From: Natranaerobius trueperi
Lineage (GTDB): Bacteria > Bacillota > Natranaerobiia > Natranaerobiales > Natranaerobiaceae
Reading direction: 5' to 3'
Assembly: GCF_002216005.1 (NCBI RefSeq)
Contig: NZ_NIQC01000002.1
Coordinates: 1-64,000 of the forward strand
DNA length: 64,000 nucleotides
Below, in pieces: positions 36,602 through 45,487 of this stretch. Numbering within the stretch: the stretch's first letter is position 1; every line of letters begins with the position of its first letter. The notes below the pieces were generated by a model, which made no database searches, was not told the origin of the DNA, and saw only the letters and a list, made by a program, of their open reading frames with translations. A program made the translations under genes and the position numbers.

Positions 36602-36919
36602 CTAAATAAAAGCTTTCAAAGCTTCTTCTACATCCTCAGCCTTCAGATCATCACCTGCAAGCGTTTTTTGCTTTTCACCATCTTTATAAATGTTGAATGC
36701 TGGTACTCCCATTACCTTTTGTTTTATAGCTAGCCTTCTAGCTTTGCTGATATCAAGTTTACAAAACTTGACCTTATCACCATATTTTTCTGCGAGTTCT
36801 TCGATCTCTGGCAAAATTGCCTTACATGGAGCACAAGTGGGTGTATAGAAATCTACTAAAACAAGGCCTTCAGCATTTAATACTTCTTGTTCAAAATTAT
36901 CTTTAGTCAACTCTAGCAT
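36602..36919 (-). CDS. trxA: thioredoxin of the glycine reductase system
   Basis: A 105-residue thioredoxin with active site C29-A-P-C32, not the usual CGPC; variant motifs are common in thioredoxins tied to glycine reductase. It passes electrons from TrxB to oxidised GrdA. VPAFNIYKDGE holds the cis-proline. The ATG at 36919 gives a normal N-terminus (LELTKDNFEQEV); an earlier in-frame codon lacks a ribosome binding site. Confidence 0.95.
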   Translation of the reverse strand: MLELTKDNFEQEVLNAEGLVLVDFYTPTCAPCKAILPEIEELAEKYGDKVKFCKLDISKARRLAIKQKVMGVPAFNIYKDGEKQKTLAGDDLKAEDVEEALKAFI

Positions 36920-36958
36920 TTCTTTTTTCACCTCCTCTCTTATATTATAAATAAACAA

Positions 36959-38158
36959 TTACTCATTTATAATTTTTTGAACATCAATAGAACTTCCATT
37001 ATAAGAAGTTACTAACTCGCCTTTCTTGTATACAGCTACAGTTGGGATAGTTTCTACTTTATTTGCTTTAAGTATTTGTGATTCTGTACTGTCAATATTA
37101 ACTAGTCGCATTTTGTTTTCATCAACATTGTCTTCTAGTTCTTTTCTGATTTTTGTGCTCTCTTCTTCTGATGGGTCCCAATAAATAACTATTACAGGCT
37201 TTTCATGAGATGGATTTATTACATTTTCTTCAAACACATTGATGCTTTCTAGATATTTTTCACATGCAGTTGCCCCTATTGCACCATCCGCTGCTGCAGT
37301 TACAACTTGTCTTAAGTATTTGTCATTAACATCACCTACAGAATAAACTCCAGGACATGATGTTTCCATTAAATCATTTACTATTACATACCCTCTGTCG
37401 GTAAGGTCGATTTTCCCATGTAGAAACTCGGTGTTAGGTTTTGTACCAACAAATATAAATACACCATCTGCTTCAAAATGACTCTTTTCGTTCGTTACTA
37501 CATTTTTAAGATTCAATCCTGTGACTAATTCGTCCCCTGTTATTTCTTCAATAACACTGTTCCAAATAAAGGATATCTTTTCGTTTTCCATTGCTCTTTC
37601 TCTTAACGCTCTACTTGCTCTTAACTTTTCTCTTCTGTGAATAATAGTTACTTTGTCAGCAAACCTTGTTAAGTATAGAGCTTCTTCAACTGCTGTATCT
37701 CCTCCACCAATAACTGCTACTTCTAATTCTTCAAAGAAAGCGGCGTCACAAGTACCACAGTAAGAAACTCCTTTTCCTACAAATTCAGCCTCACCTTTCA
37801 CACCTAATTTGCTAGGTTCAGCTCCTGTGGCAACCATAACTGCTTTTGCTTTAATAGTCTCTTTATCAGTTTTAATTGACTTTATATTTCCTTCTAACTG
37901 TGCATCGGTAACTTCTCCAGTATGAAATTCTGTACCAAATTTTTTACTATGGTTCGTGAATTGTTCCATGATTTCTGGACCTGAAGTGTCAAAAAAACCA
38001 GGGTAGTTTTCAAGTTCAGAAGTTGTATTTACCTGACCTCCTGGAACAGCTGCTTTTTCTAATACTGCTGTTGACAGATTAGAACGAGAAGCATAAATTG
38101 CAGCTGATAACCCTGCTGGACCTCCTCCAATAATCAATAAATCATACACCTGACTCAT
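36959..38158 (-). CDS. trxB: thioredoxin reductase with extra C-terminal thioredoxin-like domain
   Basis: The 399-residue flavoprotein has the FAD motif GGGPAGLSAA (about 11-20), the redox disulfide C134-G-T-C137, the NADPH motif VIGGGDTAVEEA with HRREKLRAS, and a second FAD motif VYSVGDV. The normal enzyme ends near residue 310. Here about 80 more residues form a thioredoxin fold (VIVIYWDPSEEE...IPTVAVYKKGE) without any CxxC, so it cannot be redox active and may be a docking domain. First gene of the operon behind the glycine riboswitch. Confidence 0.94.
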   Translation of the reverse strand: MSQVYDLLIIGGGPAGLSAAIYASRSNLSTAVLEKAAVPGGQVNTTSELENYPGFFDTSGPEIMEQFTNHSKKFGTEFHTGEVTDAQLEGNIKSIKTDKETIKAKAVMVATGAEPSKLGVKGEAEFVGKGVSYCGTCDAAFFEELEVAVIGGGDTAVEEALYLTRFADKVTIIHRREKLRASRALRERAMENEKISFIWNSVIEEITGDELVTGLNLKNVVTNEKSHFEADGVFIFVGTKPNTEFLHGKIDLTDRGYVIVNDLMETSCPGVYSVGDVNDKYLRQVVTAAADGAIGATACEKYLESINVFEENVINPSHEKPVIVIYWDPSEEESTKIRKELEDNVDENKMRLVNIDSTESQILKANKVETIPTVAVYKKGELVTSYNGSSIDVQKIINE

Positions 38159-38213
38159 GGAATACCTCCTTTAATATCCAATACTTTTTTAGTTCACTTA
38201 TAATCTTATGCAT

Positions 38214-38272
38214 AAAAAAACAGAGTATCAAAAGGACAAAATATCGTTTCTATTTTGCCATCGATACTCTGT
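38214..38272 (-). terminator. riboswitch-controlled terminator in the trxB-grd leader
   Basis: ACAGAGTATC pairs with GATACTCTGT (38263-38272 and 38220-38229), with an inner A/T-rich stem, followed on the minus strand by seven T, before trxB. Confidence 0.85.
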
Positions 38273-38273
38273 A

Positions 38274-38456
38274 CATAGACCTGAGAGATTCGCCTTTTAC
38301 CAAAAAAAGGCTTACTCCTTCGGTGCCGCAAATGCGGGCTCTCCAGAGCTGGATCCAACTACGGTCCTGGTACCTGAAAGTTTCTCTACCAGCGGCAAAC
38401 TGATAGATTACCCCGTCGGTGCCTCCTCATAGGAGATCTCTCCCGTAGTTTTCATT
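38274..38456 (-). promoter_or_regulatory. tandem glycine riboswitch (gcvT-type)
   Basis: On the minus strand two aptamers follow each other. The first has GGAGGCACCGACGGGGTAA and ends GAAACTTTCAGGT; the second has GCGGCACCGAAGGAGTAAGC and ends GAATCTCTCAGGT. These are the conserved cores of glycine aptamers. The closing CTCTG of aptamer 2 can pair with CAGAG in the terminator, so glycine binding should prevent termination and turn the glycine reductase operon on. Confidence 0.95.
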
Positions 38457-38642
38457 TCCCACTAGCGTATCTAGTTGTTGTATAATTTTGAACTTAGTTT
38501 TATTATGCAAGCTTAAAATAACTTTCAGGTAGTTATGTGTTTCACATTTCTTCGTATTAATTAATATTCAACATTTTTCTTAGGATTCCTGCTAAAAATT
38601 ATAAAAAAATATTTTTTTATACTCACCGTAAATTGCAATATT

Positions 38643-39811
38643 AAATTGAACTAGTTTCCAACTGTAATATAAAAATCATTCAAGTAAGGCCTCACACTGT
38701 TCAAGAAAAGCTTCATCTGGTGTTAAGTAATCAAGGATTTTCCTAGGCAAAGTATTGCACCAGACTTGAACTTTAGCAATTGCTTCTGTTGAAAAATCAA
38801 GTAGGCTCTTCCCTTTTGGGATAAAGCGTCTAATAAGGCCGTTATGACGCTCATTAGTTCCTCTTTCTCCAGAAGCGTAAGGGTGTGCAAAGTAAACTTT
38901 GGTATTACTAGTTTTCTCTAAAGATGCTAGTTCTGCAAACTCTAATCCATTATCAGCAGTAAAGCTCTTGAAAACTTTTGAAAAACTGTCACCCATTTCA
39001 TAAGCCAGGTTTGCTAAAGCTTGTTGTACAGCTTCAGCTGTCTTGGCAGGAATTTTACGTATGATTTCTTTGCTGGTTTGTCTTTCAGTAATAGTGAGTA
39101 ACACTGGTTCAGTTTTTGTTTTCTTTCCAATTAAAGTGTCAATTTCTCAGTGGCCAAAGACCTTACGTTCATTTACGTCTTTAGGACGTTCACTAATACT
39201 CGTCCCTAATCTCTTTTTATGTTTCCTGATTCGTTTAGGCTTTACTCTGCGTCTAGTATTTAGGGGTAGATCGATGTTTCTAATATTGAGTAAACCTGCA
39301 TCAACGTAATTGTAGAGCGTTTTAGTTGATACCATAGCTTCTTTTGAGAATTTATTTTGCTTCTTGAGAGACCCACAAATAGCATCTAAAGAAAACTTGG
39401 AGTTCCAGAATAGGTCTGTAGCGTGAGCTATGAACTCTTCACATTGTAGAAACTTAAATTTAGGTCCACAGTTTTTACGGTTTTGTTCGTATATTCTTTT
39501 TGCGGCATCTGGATAATAGACCTCGCATAGTTTAAGGGCCTTGATCTGGGTTACTGTACCTCTTTTTAGTTCATTACGAATAGTATTTGGTGCTCTATTT
39601 AAAATTTTGCCAATGGCGTATGGGCTGTAGCCTTGCTTATGTAGTAACTCAATCTGTCCCGTTCGAAATCATTTAGATGTTTATTCTTGCGGGAAGTTGG
39701 TGTATTATTAAGGTAATCCATAGTGTGCACCCTTCCTGTAATTGGTTATTTTGTGGTGATTTAATTATATTACAGTTGGGTCCACTATGGAGTTTTTATT
39801 TAGTTCAATTT
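38643..39811 (-). mobile_element. IS30-family element remnant
   Basis: The ends share CCAACTGTAATATAA (38659-38673) with its inverted partner at 39765-39779. Both are flanked by AAATTGAACTA-type sequence in inverted orientation, with 17 extra bases on the right, suggesting a small deletion on the left. One broken transposase gene fills the inside. Confidence 0.8.
38676..39721 (-). pseudogene. IS30-family transposase, nonsense and frameshift
   Basis: The ATG at 39721 begins a short piece, then a frame change near 39655 leads into LHKQGYSPYAIGKILNRAPN and the helix-turn-helix region. At 39149..39147 a TGA stands where the family has Trp (VFGH-stop-EIDTLIG, normally GHWEIDT). The remainder has the DDE core with FTADNGLEFAE, YFAHPYASGERGTNERHNGL and the final Glu. 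Two lesions make it inactive. Confidence 0.88.
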
Positions 39812-39949
39812 GATTTTACAATTAAGCTTTTTATACTCACTCTTTCCATTAATAAATATATGTACATAACAGCAAATTATTACTTGATTACAAACTATAT
39901 TTATAATGATATAGGGGTGGTGATATAGCATAAACAGCCACGGCTCTAC

Positions 39950-39995
39950 AAAACTTACCTAAAAACATCGAAACTTATTCAGGTAAGCAAGTTTT
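39950..39995 (-). ncRNA. candidate omega-RNA 3' hairpin of the IS607/TnpB element
   Basis: AAAACTTACCT (39950-39960) pairs with AGGTAAGCAAGTTTT (39981-39995) allowing a two-base bulge. It lies downstream of tnpB at the element end, where TnpB guide RNAs have their scaffold; the guide would start just beyond. No expression evidence. Confidence 0.4.
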
Positions 39996-40045
39996 GCTCA
40001 AAGAGTATCATCTCTTTGATTTAATTCCTTTGCAGGGATATAAAC

Positions 40046-41075
40046 CTATACACTCATATCCATGGATGAAAAATCAGTTAAGTGTATTTTACAAGACTGA
40101 TAGCTCCATCCAGCAATACACGCAGGCTGGGACAAATCCCAGTTTGCATGGCCCGAGCCAGGCAATAAATTATCTTTTATTGCGATATTAACTGCACTGT
40201 TAATATCTCTTGAAAGAGTTGTGTCACACCCGGCACAAATAAACTCTCTTACATTTGGACCTTTCGTTTCATCATGACCGCAGATACAGCACTCTTTAGT
40301 TGTATTTTTTTCGTCTACAACTGTACGGTGGTTATTACTGCGTTCAAATATCCAAAGTAGTATGTTTCGAAACTGATCAATTACTTCTTGGTTTAAGATA
40401 CTCCTGTGCATATTTTTATAGATAGCTGTATCGGTTGAAGGTGTATAGTCGCCAATAGCTACATAATCATATTCCTTTGCCAGGTCGTTAGCTATAGCAT
40501 ACATCGCCTGCGATGATAAGCTTTATCTAAACCTTTATTCAATCTTTCCCAGCGCTTACTCGGTAGATAATAAACCTTACCACCTTTAGATACTCACTTC
40601 TTTGACTTTCTTAACGCCTTATCTCGTTTAGATTTTAATTCATCAATTACTTTATCCCAATATTTTAACTGCGGAAGTTTGCTGAACTCGAGAATGTTTC
40701 CTTCATAATCGATTGATGTAAAAAAGTTTTTATGGTTAGGGTCTAATGCTACCCATTTATCTCTTTTTTGAGATTGTTCTTTGACTGGTTGACGCTCAAT
40801 CGTAAATACTGCATAAAATCTATCTCCCTGCTGCCATCCTCTAAAACCCTAAAGCCTTTCTTTGGTTCGTCATAATATAAAGAAAACCACTTTTTCTTCC
40901 TTGAAAAATTTATTAAAAGCACCTTTAAGACGAGCGCAGCGTTTTTTGTAACAGACGAATGTACTGTACTCAAAAAAGGATATTGCTCTTTTAGTTTAGG
41001 CACTTGGTTTCTCAGATTTCTACTAGACAAAAGTTTGTTTTCATTGTTGTTTTCATAATAATCATAAGTACACAT
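40046..41075 (-). pseudogene. tnpB: TnpB RNA-guided nuclease-like gene, disrupted
   Basis: Pieces in several frames form one TnpB. The N-terminal part (from about 41075) includes YDEPKKGFRVLEDGS; then WVALDPNHKNFFTSIDYEG holds the first RuvC Asp, and the C-terminal part has the zinc finger CCICGHDETKGP...FICAGC and the last RuvC Asp in RDINSAVNIA. Frame changes occur near 40960-40880, 40790 and 40505, and a TGA interrupts near 40590. Active TnpB cuts DNA guided by an RNA from the element end; this copy cannot. Confidence 0.85.
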
Positions 41076-41197
41076 TTCTAAAAGGTGGGTTATATAACCA
41101 ATTACAAATTTTACTTTGGCTATCTAATATCTGTTTATCTTTTTATGAAAAAACAACTTCAACTTTTCTATTGAACTTCAAGCCGCCTCACCACCTT

Positions 41198-41800
41198 TTA
41201 AGTAAACATTTGCTTATTTGTCTTTAAAATTTCCTTTGTTTTTCGACTTCTACTACCGTATAATCTTGAAGAGAAAACGGTTATAACAGATAAAACATCA
41301 TCAACAAGCTCTTCTTCATAAGTTTTGTCTTCTGAATGGTTTATAATTTCTATGTCTACATTATTTAATTTACAAATTTCTTCTAGCACTTCATACCCAA
41401 AACGCATTAATCGATCTTTGTAATTAACCACTATACGTTCAACATCTCTATTTTCTATTATAGCCAGTAATTCTTTTAAGCCTTTCTTTTTATAGTTTAA
41501 CCCTGACCCCAAATCTTCAATTATTCTAAATTGATAACCGTTGGCTATACAATAATTAGTTACGTTTTCAACCTGTCTTTTTAAATCTTCTTTTTGATCA
41601 GACGACGAAACTCTACAATAACCTATTGTTAGTTTGTTATTGTCTTTTTTATCTTTAAAAGCAATCAATGAATCTTTTGAATACCTTCTATGTCCACCAC
41701 TAGTTCTCTCTGGTGTTAGTTTATCTTCATTCTCCCATCTTCTTAATGTAGATTCTGCTACTCCCAAAAACGCAGCAGCTTCTTTGATTGATAAATACAA
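41198..41800 (-). CDS. tnpA: IS607-family serine recombinase (TnpA)
   Basis: The 200-residue protein starts with a MerR-like helix-turn-helix (YLSIKEAAAFLGVAESTLRRWE) quoted in part as EAAAFLGVAESTLRRWE, followed by the serine recombinase domain (about 60-190) with GYCRVSSSDQKEDLKRQ, where the first Ser of VSSS is the likely nucleophile, and LGSGLNYKKKGLKEL. It appears complete, so it could still act on the element. Confidence 0.9.
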   Translation of the reverse strand: MYLSIKEAAAFLGVAESTLRRWENEDKLTPERTSGGHRRYSKDSLIAFKDKKDNNKLTIGYCRVSSSDQKEDLKRQVENVTNYCIANGYQFRIIEDLGSGLNYKKKGLKELLAIIENRDVERIVVNYKDRLMRFGYEVLEEICKLNNVDIEIINHSEDKTYEEELVDDVLSVITVFSSRLYGSRSRKTKEILKTNKQMFT

Positions 41801-41907
41801 AATTACTCACCCCTTTGTAACTATAATAACATAAAACTACCTATAGTCAACAAGGAATGAGTAACTTTGATGAAATTTAGGTATGCTGTTTATTTACCCC
41901 TATATAA

Positions 41908-43470
41908 TCAAAGATATATGGAAGCCCCCGGTCCAATTGGTAATCCAAGAATAAACCATATAATAAATAGAATGCTCCAGCCTATCAAAAAGGTGATGGA
42001 GTAAGGTAACATGGAAGAAATCATTGTACCTATACCTATTTTTTCGTCATAGCGCTGGGCATAAGCTAAAATGAAAGGGAAAAATGATAAAAGTGGAGTT
42101 ATTAAGTTAGATATTGAGTCACCAATTCTAAATCCAATCTGTATAAATTCAGGAGAATATCCCATGCTCATCAACATTGGTATAAATATCGGTGCCATTA
42201 CTCCCCATTGTGCTGATCCACTTGTGATAAATAAGTTCATTGAGCCGGCTAATATTACAAAACTTATAGCTAAAGGAATTCCTGTCAACCCTATAGTCTC
42301 TAGGAAATTTCCTCCATATACAGCTATAATTTCACCTAGGTTTGACCAATTAAAATACTCAATAAATTGAGCAGCAACAAACACTAAACATATATATGTT
42401 CCCAGTGTCGACATTGATTTGCCCATTTGTTTTGCTACATCTTTATCATTAGTAACTGTACCAGTTGCTATCCCAAAAAAGATACCAGGTATTAAAAATG
42501 CCACAGCTATTATAGGTACAATTCCTGCCATAAACGCTGATCCATCAATTATATCACCATCATCAGCTCTAAGTACTCCATTACTAGGTAAGACTAATGC
42601 TAAAACAATTATAAGATATACAATTAAAGATAGACCCGCCCATTTCATACCTTTAGATTCATTTTCCGTTATTTCATCAATAGACTCTTCTGAACTTCCC
42701 TTATATTCTCCTAATCTAGGCTCTATAATTTTCTCTGTTACATAAGTACCTAAAAAGGTAACTACAAATGTTGAAGCTATCATAAAATACCAGTTAGCGG
42801 TTGGGTCAACCGTATATCCTTCTTGATACATTTGTGCTGCTTCTTGACTGATTCCGGCCAAAAGAGGGTCTAATGTACCAATAATTAAGTTAGCACTAAA
42901 ACCACCACTTACCCCTGCAAAAGCAGCAGTTATTCCTGCTAAAGGATGTCTTCCTAAACTTAGGAAAATCATCGCACCTAGTGGTATCAAAATAACATAT
43001 CCTGCATTAGAAGCAATATTAGATAGAATTCCAGTAAAAACAATTGCCATAGTAATCAGTTTATTAGGTGCACTCATAACGATTTTTCTAAGTACAGTTT
43101 GGATTAATCCGGAATTATCAGCTACACCTACACCAATCATTGCTACTAAAACTGTACCAAGTGGTGCAAAAGATGTGAAGTTATCAACAGCATCCGAAAA
43201 AATCATCCTGATTCCTTCTGTTGAAAGTAAGCTCTGAACTTCTACATCATCTGTAACTACTTCGCCATCTACAACCCTCTCAAACTCAGCACTTAAGCCA
43301 CCCATTTCTGCAACTGCTGAAACAAAGATGGTTAGTATTGCTAAAATTGCGAAAATGGTAATTGGGTGAGGTAATTTATTTCCGTATTTTTCAATAAAAT
43401 CAAGTAGTTTATCAAGTATGCCTTTTTGTTGAGTTTGAGAACCCGTGCTTGCTTGTGGATTTGTAGACAT
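41908..43470 (-). CDS. AbgT-family transporter
   Basis: The 520-residue protein has about 12 hydrophobic segments and AbgT signatures such as NKLPHPITIF near the start, SNAGYVILIPLGA, AGVSGGFSANLIIGTLDPLLAG and NLFITSGSAQWGVMAPIFIPM. E. coli AbgT imports p-aminobenzoyl-glutamate; other members export sulfonamides or carry related compounds, using an ion gradient. AAAGGAGC precedes the ATG. Its neighbour upstream is a DUF362 gene on the same strand. Confidence 0.93.
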   Translation of the reverse strand: MSTNPQASTGSQTQQKGILDKLLDFIEKYGNKLPHPITIFAILAILTIFVSAVAEMGGLSAEFERVVDGEVVTDDVEVQSLLSTEGIRMIFSDAVDNFTSFAPLGTVLVAMIGVGVADNSGLIQTVLRKIVMSAPNKLITMAIVFTGILSNIASNAGYVILIPLGAMIFLSLGRHPLAGITAAFAGVSGGFSANLIIGTLDPLLAGISQEAAQMYQEGYTVDPTANWYFMIASTFVVTFLGTYVTEKIIEPRLGEYKGSSEESIDEITENESKGMKWAGLSLIVYLIIVLALVLPSNGVLRADDGDIIDGSAFMAGIVPIIAVAFLIPGIFFGIATGTVTNDKDVAKQMGKSMSTLGTYICLVFVAAQFIEYFNWSNLGEIIAVYGGNFLETIGLTGIPLAISFVILAGSMNLFITSGSAQWGVMAPIFIPMLMSMGYSPEFIQIGFRIGDSISNLITPLLSFFPFILAYAQRYDEKIGIGTMISSMLPYSITFLIGWSILFIIWFILGLPIGPGASIYL

Positions 43471-43639
43471 AATTATCAGCTCCTTTCAAAAAATAGTAGA
43501 AACCTTTGCCCTCTCCTTTTTTCAGTTCTTTAATTGTTAGATTTTTCGTTAATTTTAATATATGTATATGTAATAAATACCTTTTTTATGGTTTGACAGT
43601 TTAAAATTTTTAGTTATTTCATTCTTTAAAGCCCCTACA

Positions 43640-44746
43640 CTAATTTTTATTTTCAATTTGATCTTTTAAGTATCTCACTACTAGATCCGTTCGTGGAGGA
43701 CACCCTGGTAGATGTTTAGAAGCACGAGAAGCGCACTTTCCAATACCTATACCATAAAATTCTTTCAAGTGTTGATAGCCTTGTCCTAATAGAATAGGTT
43801 TTTCGAGACGCTCTAATAGTCCCTCATCTCTAAGTCTCATTAGTGCATGAACTACCGTCGCTTCACAGGGCGAACACGCTTTATAACTTTTTAAATATTT
43901 TTCTAGAAACTCCATAGGTAGTTCATCAGATTGAATAACTTTTTTATCTTCAGCATTTTTCTCAAATACTTTATGATTATCATAAAGATCACCTAGGTTT
44001 AGTTTAGAAGCTTTTATAATATGTTCAGGTAAATCTTCACTTGTATAACCTAATAAGTGCGAACAATACGAATCCACCAAAACACGATCATACCCCATGA
44101 TAATTCTACCCATATTTACTGGATTACCCCCTTCTTCAAAAGTAAGGTCACCAATAAACCCATCAACAATCACTAAGTCTGTAGGAACAACTTTATTTAA
44201 AATTGCAATGCTTCTATCAAGTCCTTTAGTATGAAAATTTCTTTTTTCTTTATCTGGTATACATCCTTTTAAATTTTTTAGTGAACAGGTCACTTGTGTC
44301 TGACAATGAGCTTTCAATACTGGGATGTTAATTAATTTTTCAACTTCTAAAATACTTTCAGCTACATCGATTTTCTGTTTTTCAACTGTAACTTTTTTAA
44401 TACGATCTTTTTCTAAATCAATCAAAGGTACATTATACTTTCTTGATAATTTAGTAAAGCCACATTCATCAAAAGACTCTTCAGTCCTTGCTCCTAACCA
44501 TGAACTTTCCATTATGGCTAGATTCTTAAACCCCCGTTCTTGAAAGTGTTCAATAATACCAGAAACAAGTTCAGGTGATGTAGTTGCACCTGATTCTGAG
44601 ATTTTAGGTAGAACTAAATTAGGCTTTAAAGCAATACGCTTGTCTAAACCTAGATTAGCAAAGGGTTTTATTTCTGTTAACATGTCTTTGATTATTTCTT
44701 TAGGAAATTCTCCGTAACTTACATACAATTTGTTATCACGCAACAT
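43640..44746 (-). CDS. DUF362-family protein
   Basis: About 368 residues. The DUF362 region has NLVLPKISESGATTSPELV near the start, INIPVLKAHCQTQVTCSLKN and a later KGCIPDKEKRNFH. The C-terminal part has paired cysteines (ACSPCEA, GIGKCASR, LPGCPPR), possibly metal- or cluster-binding. The family is widespread in anaerobes, and its reaction is not established. The ATG at 44746 follows TAGGAGGAC. Confidence 0.82.
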   Translation of the reverse strand: MLRDNKLYVSYGEFPKEIIKDMLTEIKPFANLGLDKRIALKPNLVLPKISESGATTSPELVSGIIEHFQERGFKNLAIMESSWLGARTEESFDECGFTKLSRKYNVPLIDLEKDRIKKVTVEKQKIDVAESILEVEKLINIPVLKAHCQTQVTCSLKNLKGCIPDKEKRNFHTKGLDRSIAILNKVVPTDLVIVDGFIGDLTFEEGGNPVNMGRIIMGYDRVLVDSYCSHLLGYTSEDLPEHIIKASKLNLGDLYDNHKVFEKNAEDKKVIQSDELPMEFLEKYLKSYKACSPCEATVVHALMRLRDEGLLERLEKPILLGQGYQHLKEFYGIGIGKCASRASKHLPGCPPRTDLVVRYLKDQIENKN

Positions 44747-44849
44747 TTTAAGTCCTCCTACATAAAATCTATTTTTTGCTAATTTCATAAAGTTTAATAT
44801 ATATTGTATAATAACATGAAACATTTAAATACTTTTGAGGTGATTTTGA

Positions 44850-45475
44850 ATGGAAATAGATAACTAACAAGTATAAAAAGTTCATTTCTTAAGAGAAAAG
44901 GGAGTTTACTTGGTATTACTGAAGAAAATGCAGTGTTACTACCTATTATTATAGTAGAAAATTCACTGCACATTTTGTTTCAAGTTAGGTCTAAAAAAAT
45001 GAATACTCAACCAGGCGAAATTTCGTTTCCAGGAGGAAGAATTGAAAAAACAGAAACTCCTAAAGAAGCTTCTGTTCGTGAGACTAAGGAAGAGCTTGGG
45101 GTAATTGAAAATGATATAGAGGTTTTTGGAGAATTAGACTATCTACTAACACCTTTTAATATGATAATTATTCCTTATATAGGTTTTTTAGATACTGATA
45201 TTAATAACATGAAAGTTAATAAGACAGAAGTAGAAGAAGTTTTTTCTATTCCTATTAATTACTTTATAAACAACAAACCACAATGCTACAATACTAAAGT
45301 TGAGCCAATTCCAGAAGAAAATTTCCCTTATCATTTAATACCTAATGAATCAGAATATAAATTTAGAAATGGCACCTATCCCTCCTACTTTTATTTATAC
45401 CAAGACAAAGTAATCTGGGGGTTCACTGCCCGAATACTAAAAAATTTTATTGAATTATATTCACAAAATAATTAA
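44850..45475 (+). pseudogene. NUDIX hydrolase, CoA pyrophosphatase-like, N-terminal frameshift
   Basis: The NUDIX box is intact: GGRIEKTETPKEASVRETKEELGV (quoted in parts GGRIEK and RETKEELGV), preceded by RSKKMNTQPGEISFPGG, which is typical of CoA/ADP-ribose pyrophosphatases. The ATG at 44850 behind GAGGTG gives only MEIDN before a TAA, while the correct frame continues upstream of the first usable GTG (44933) with LTSIKSSFLKRKG. So one base seems missing near 44862. Translation from GTG 44933 would give 180 residues lacking the first strand; it may still work. Confidence 0.72.
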
Positions 45476-45487
45476 ATAAACCAACTT

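Larger units (their letters stand above)
39930..41870 (-). mobile_element. IS607-type element (serine recombinase plus tnpB)
   Basis: A small serine recombinase gene lies upstream of a tnpB gene in the same direction, the standard IS607 arrangement. The ends are approximate: the left one in the AT-rich sequence after the recombinase start and the right one just beyond the hairpin at 39950-39995. Such elements leave no duplications and need few end signals, so exact borders cannot be set here. Confidence 0.8.

Noticed and set aside
38208-38432. Plus-strand reading frame of 74 codons
   Set aside because: It lies over the glycine riboswitch and terminator on the opposite strand and has no protein-like features.
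39147-39149. In-frame TGA in the IS30 transposase as another selenocysteine codon
   Set aside because: The family has Trp at this position (GHWEIDT), so TGG to TGA is a nonsense mutation, and the gene also has a frameshift.
40585-40600. In-frame TGA in tnpB as selenocysteine
   Set aside because: No cysteine is expected there, and the gene is broken by several frame changes.
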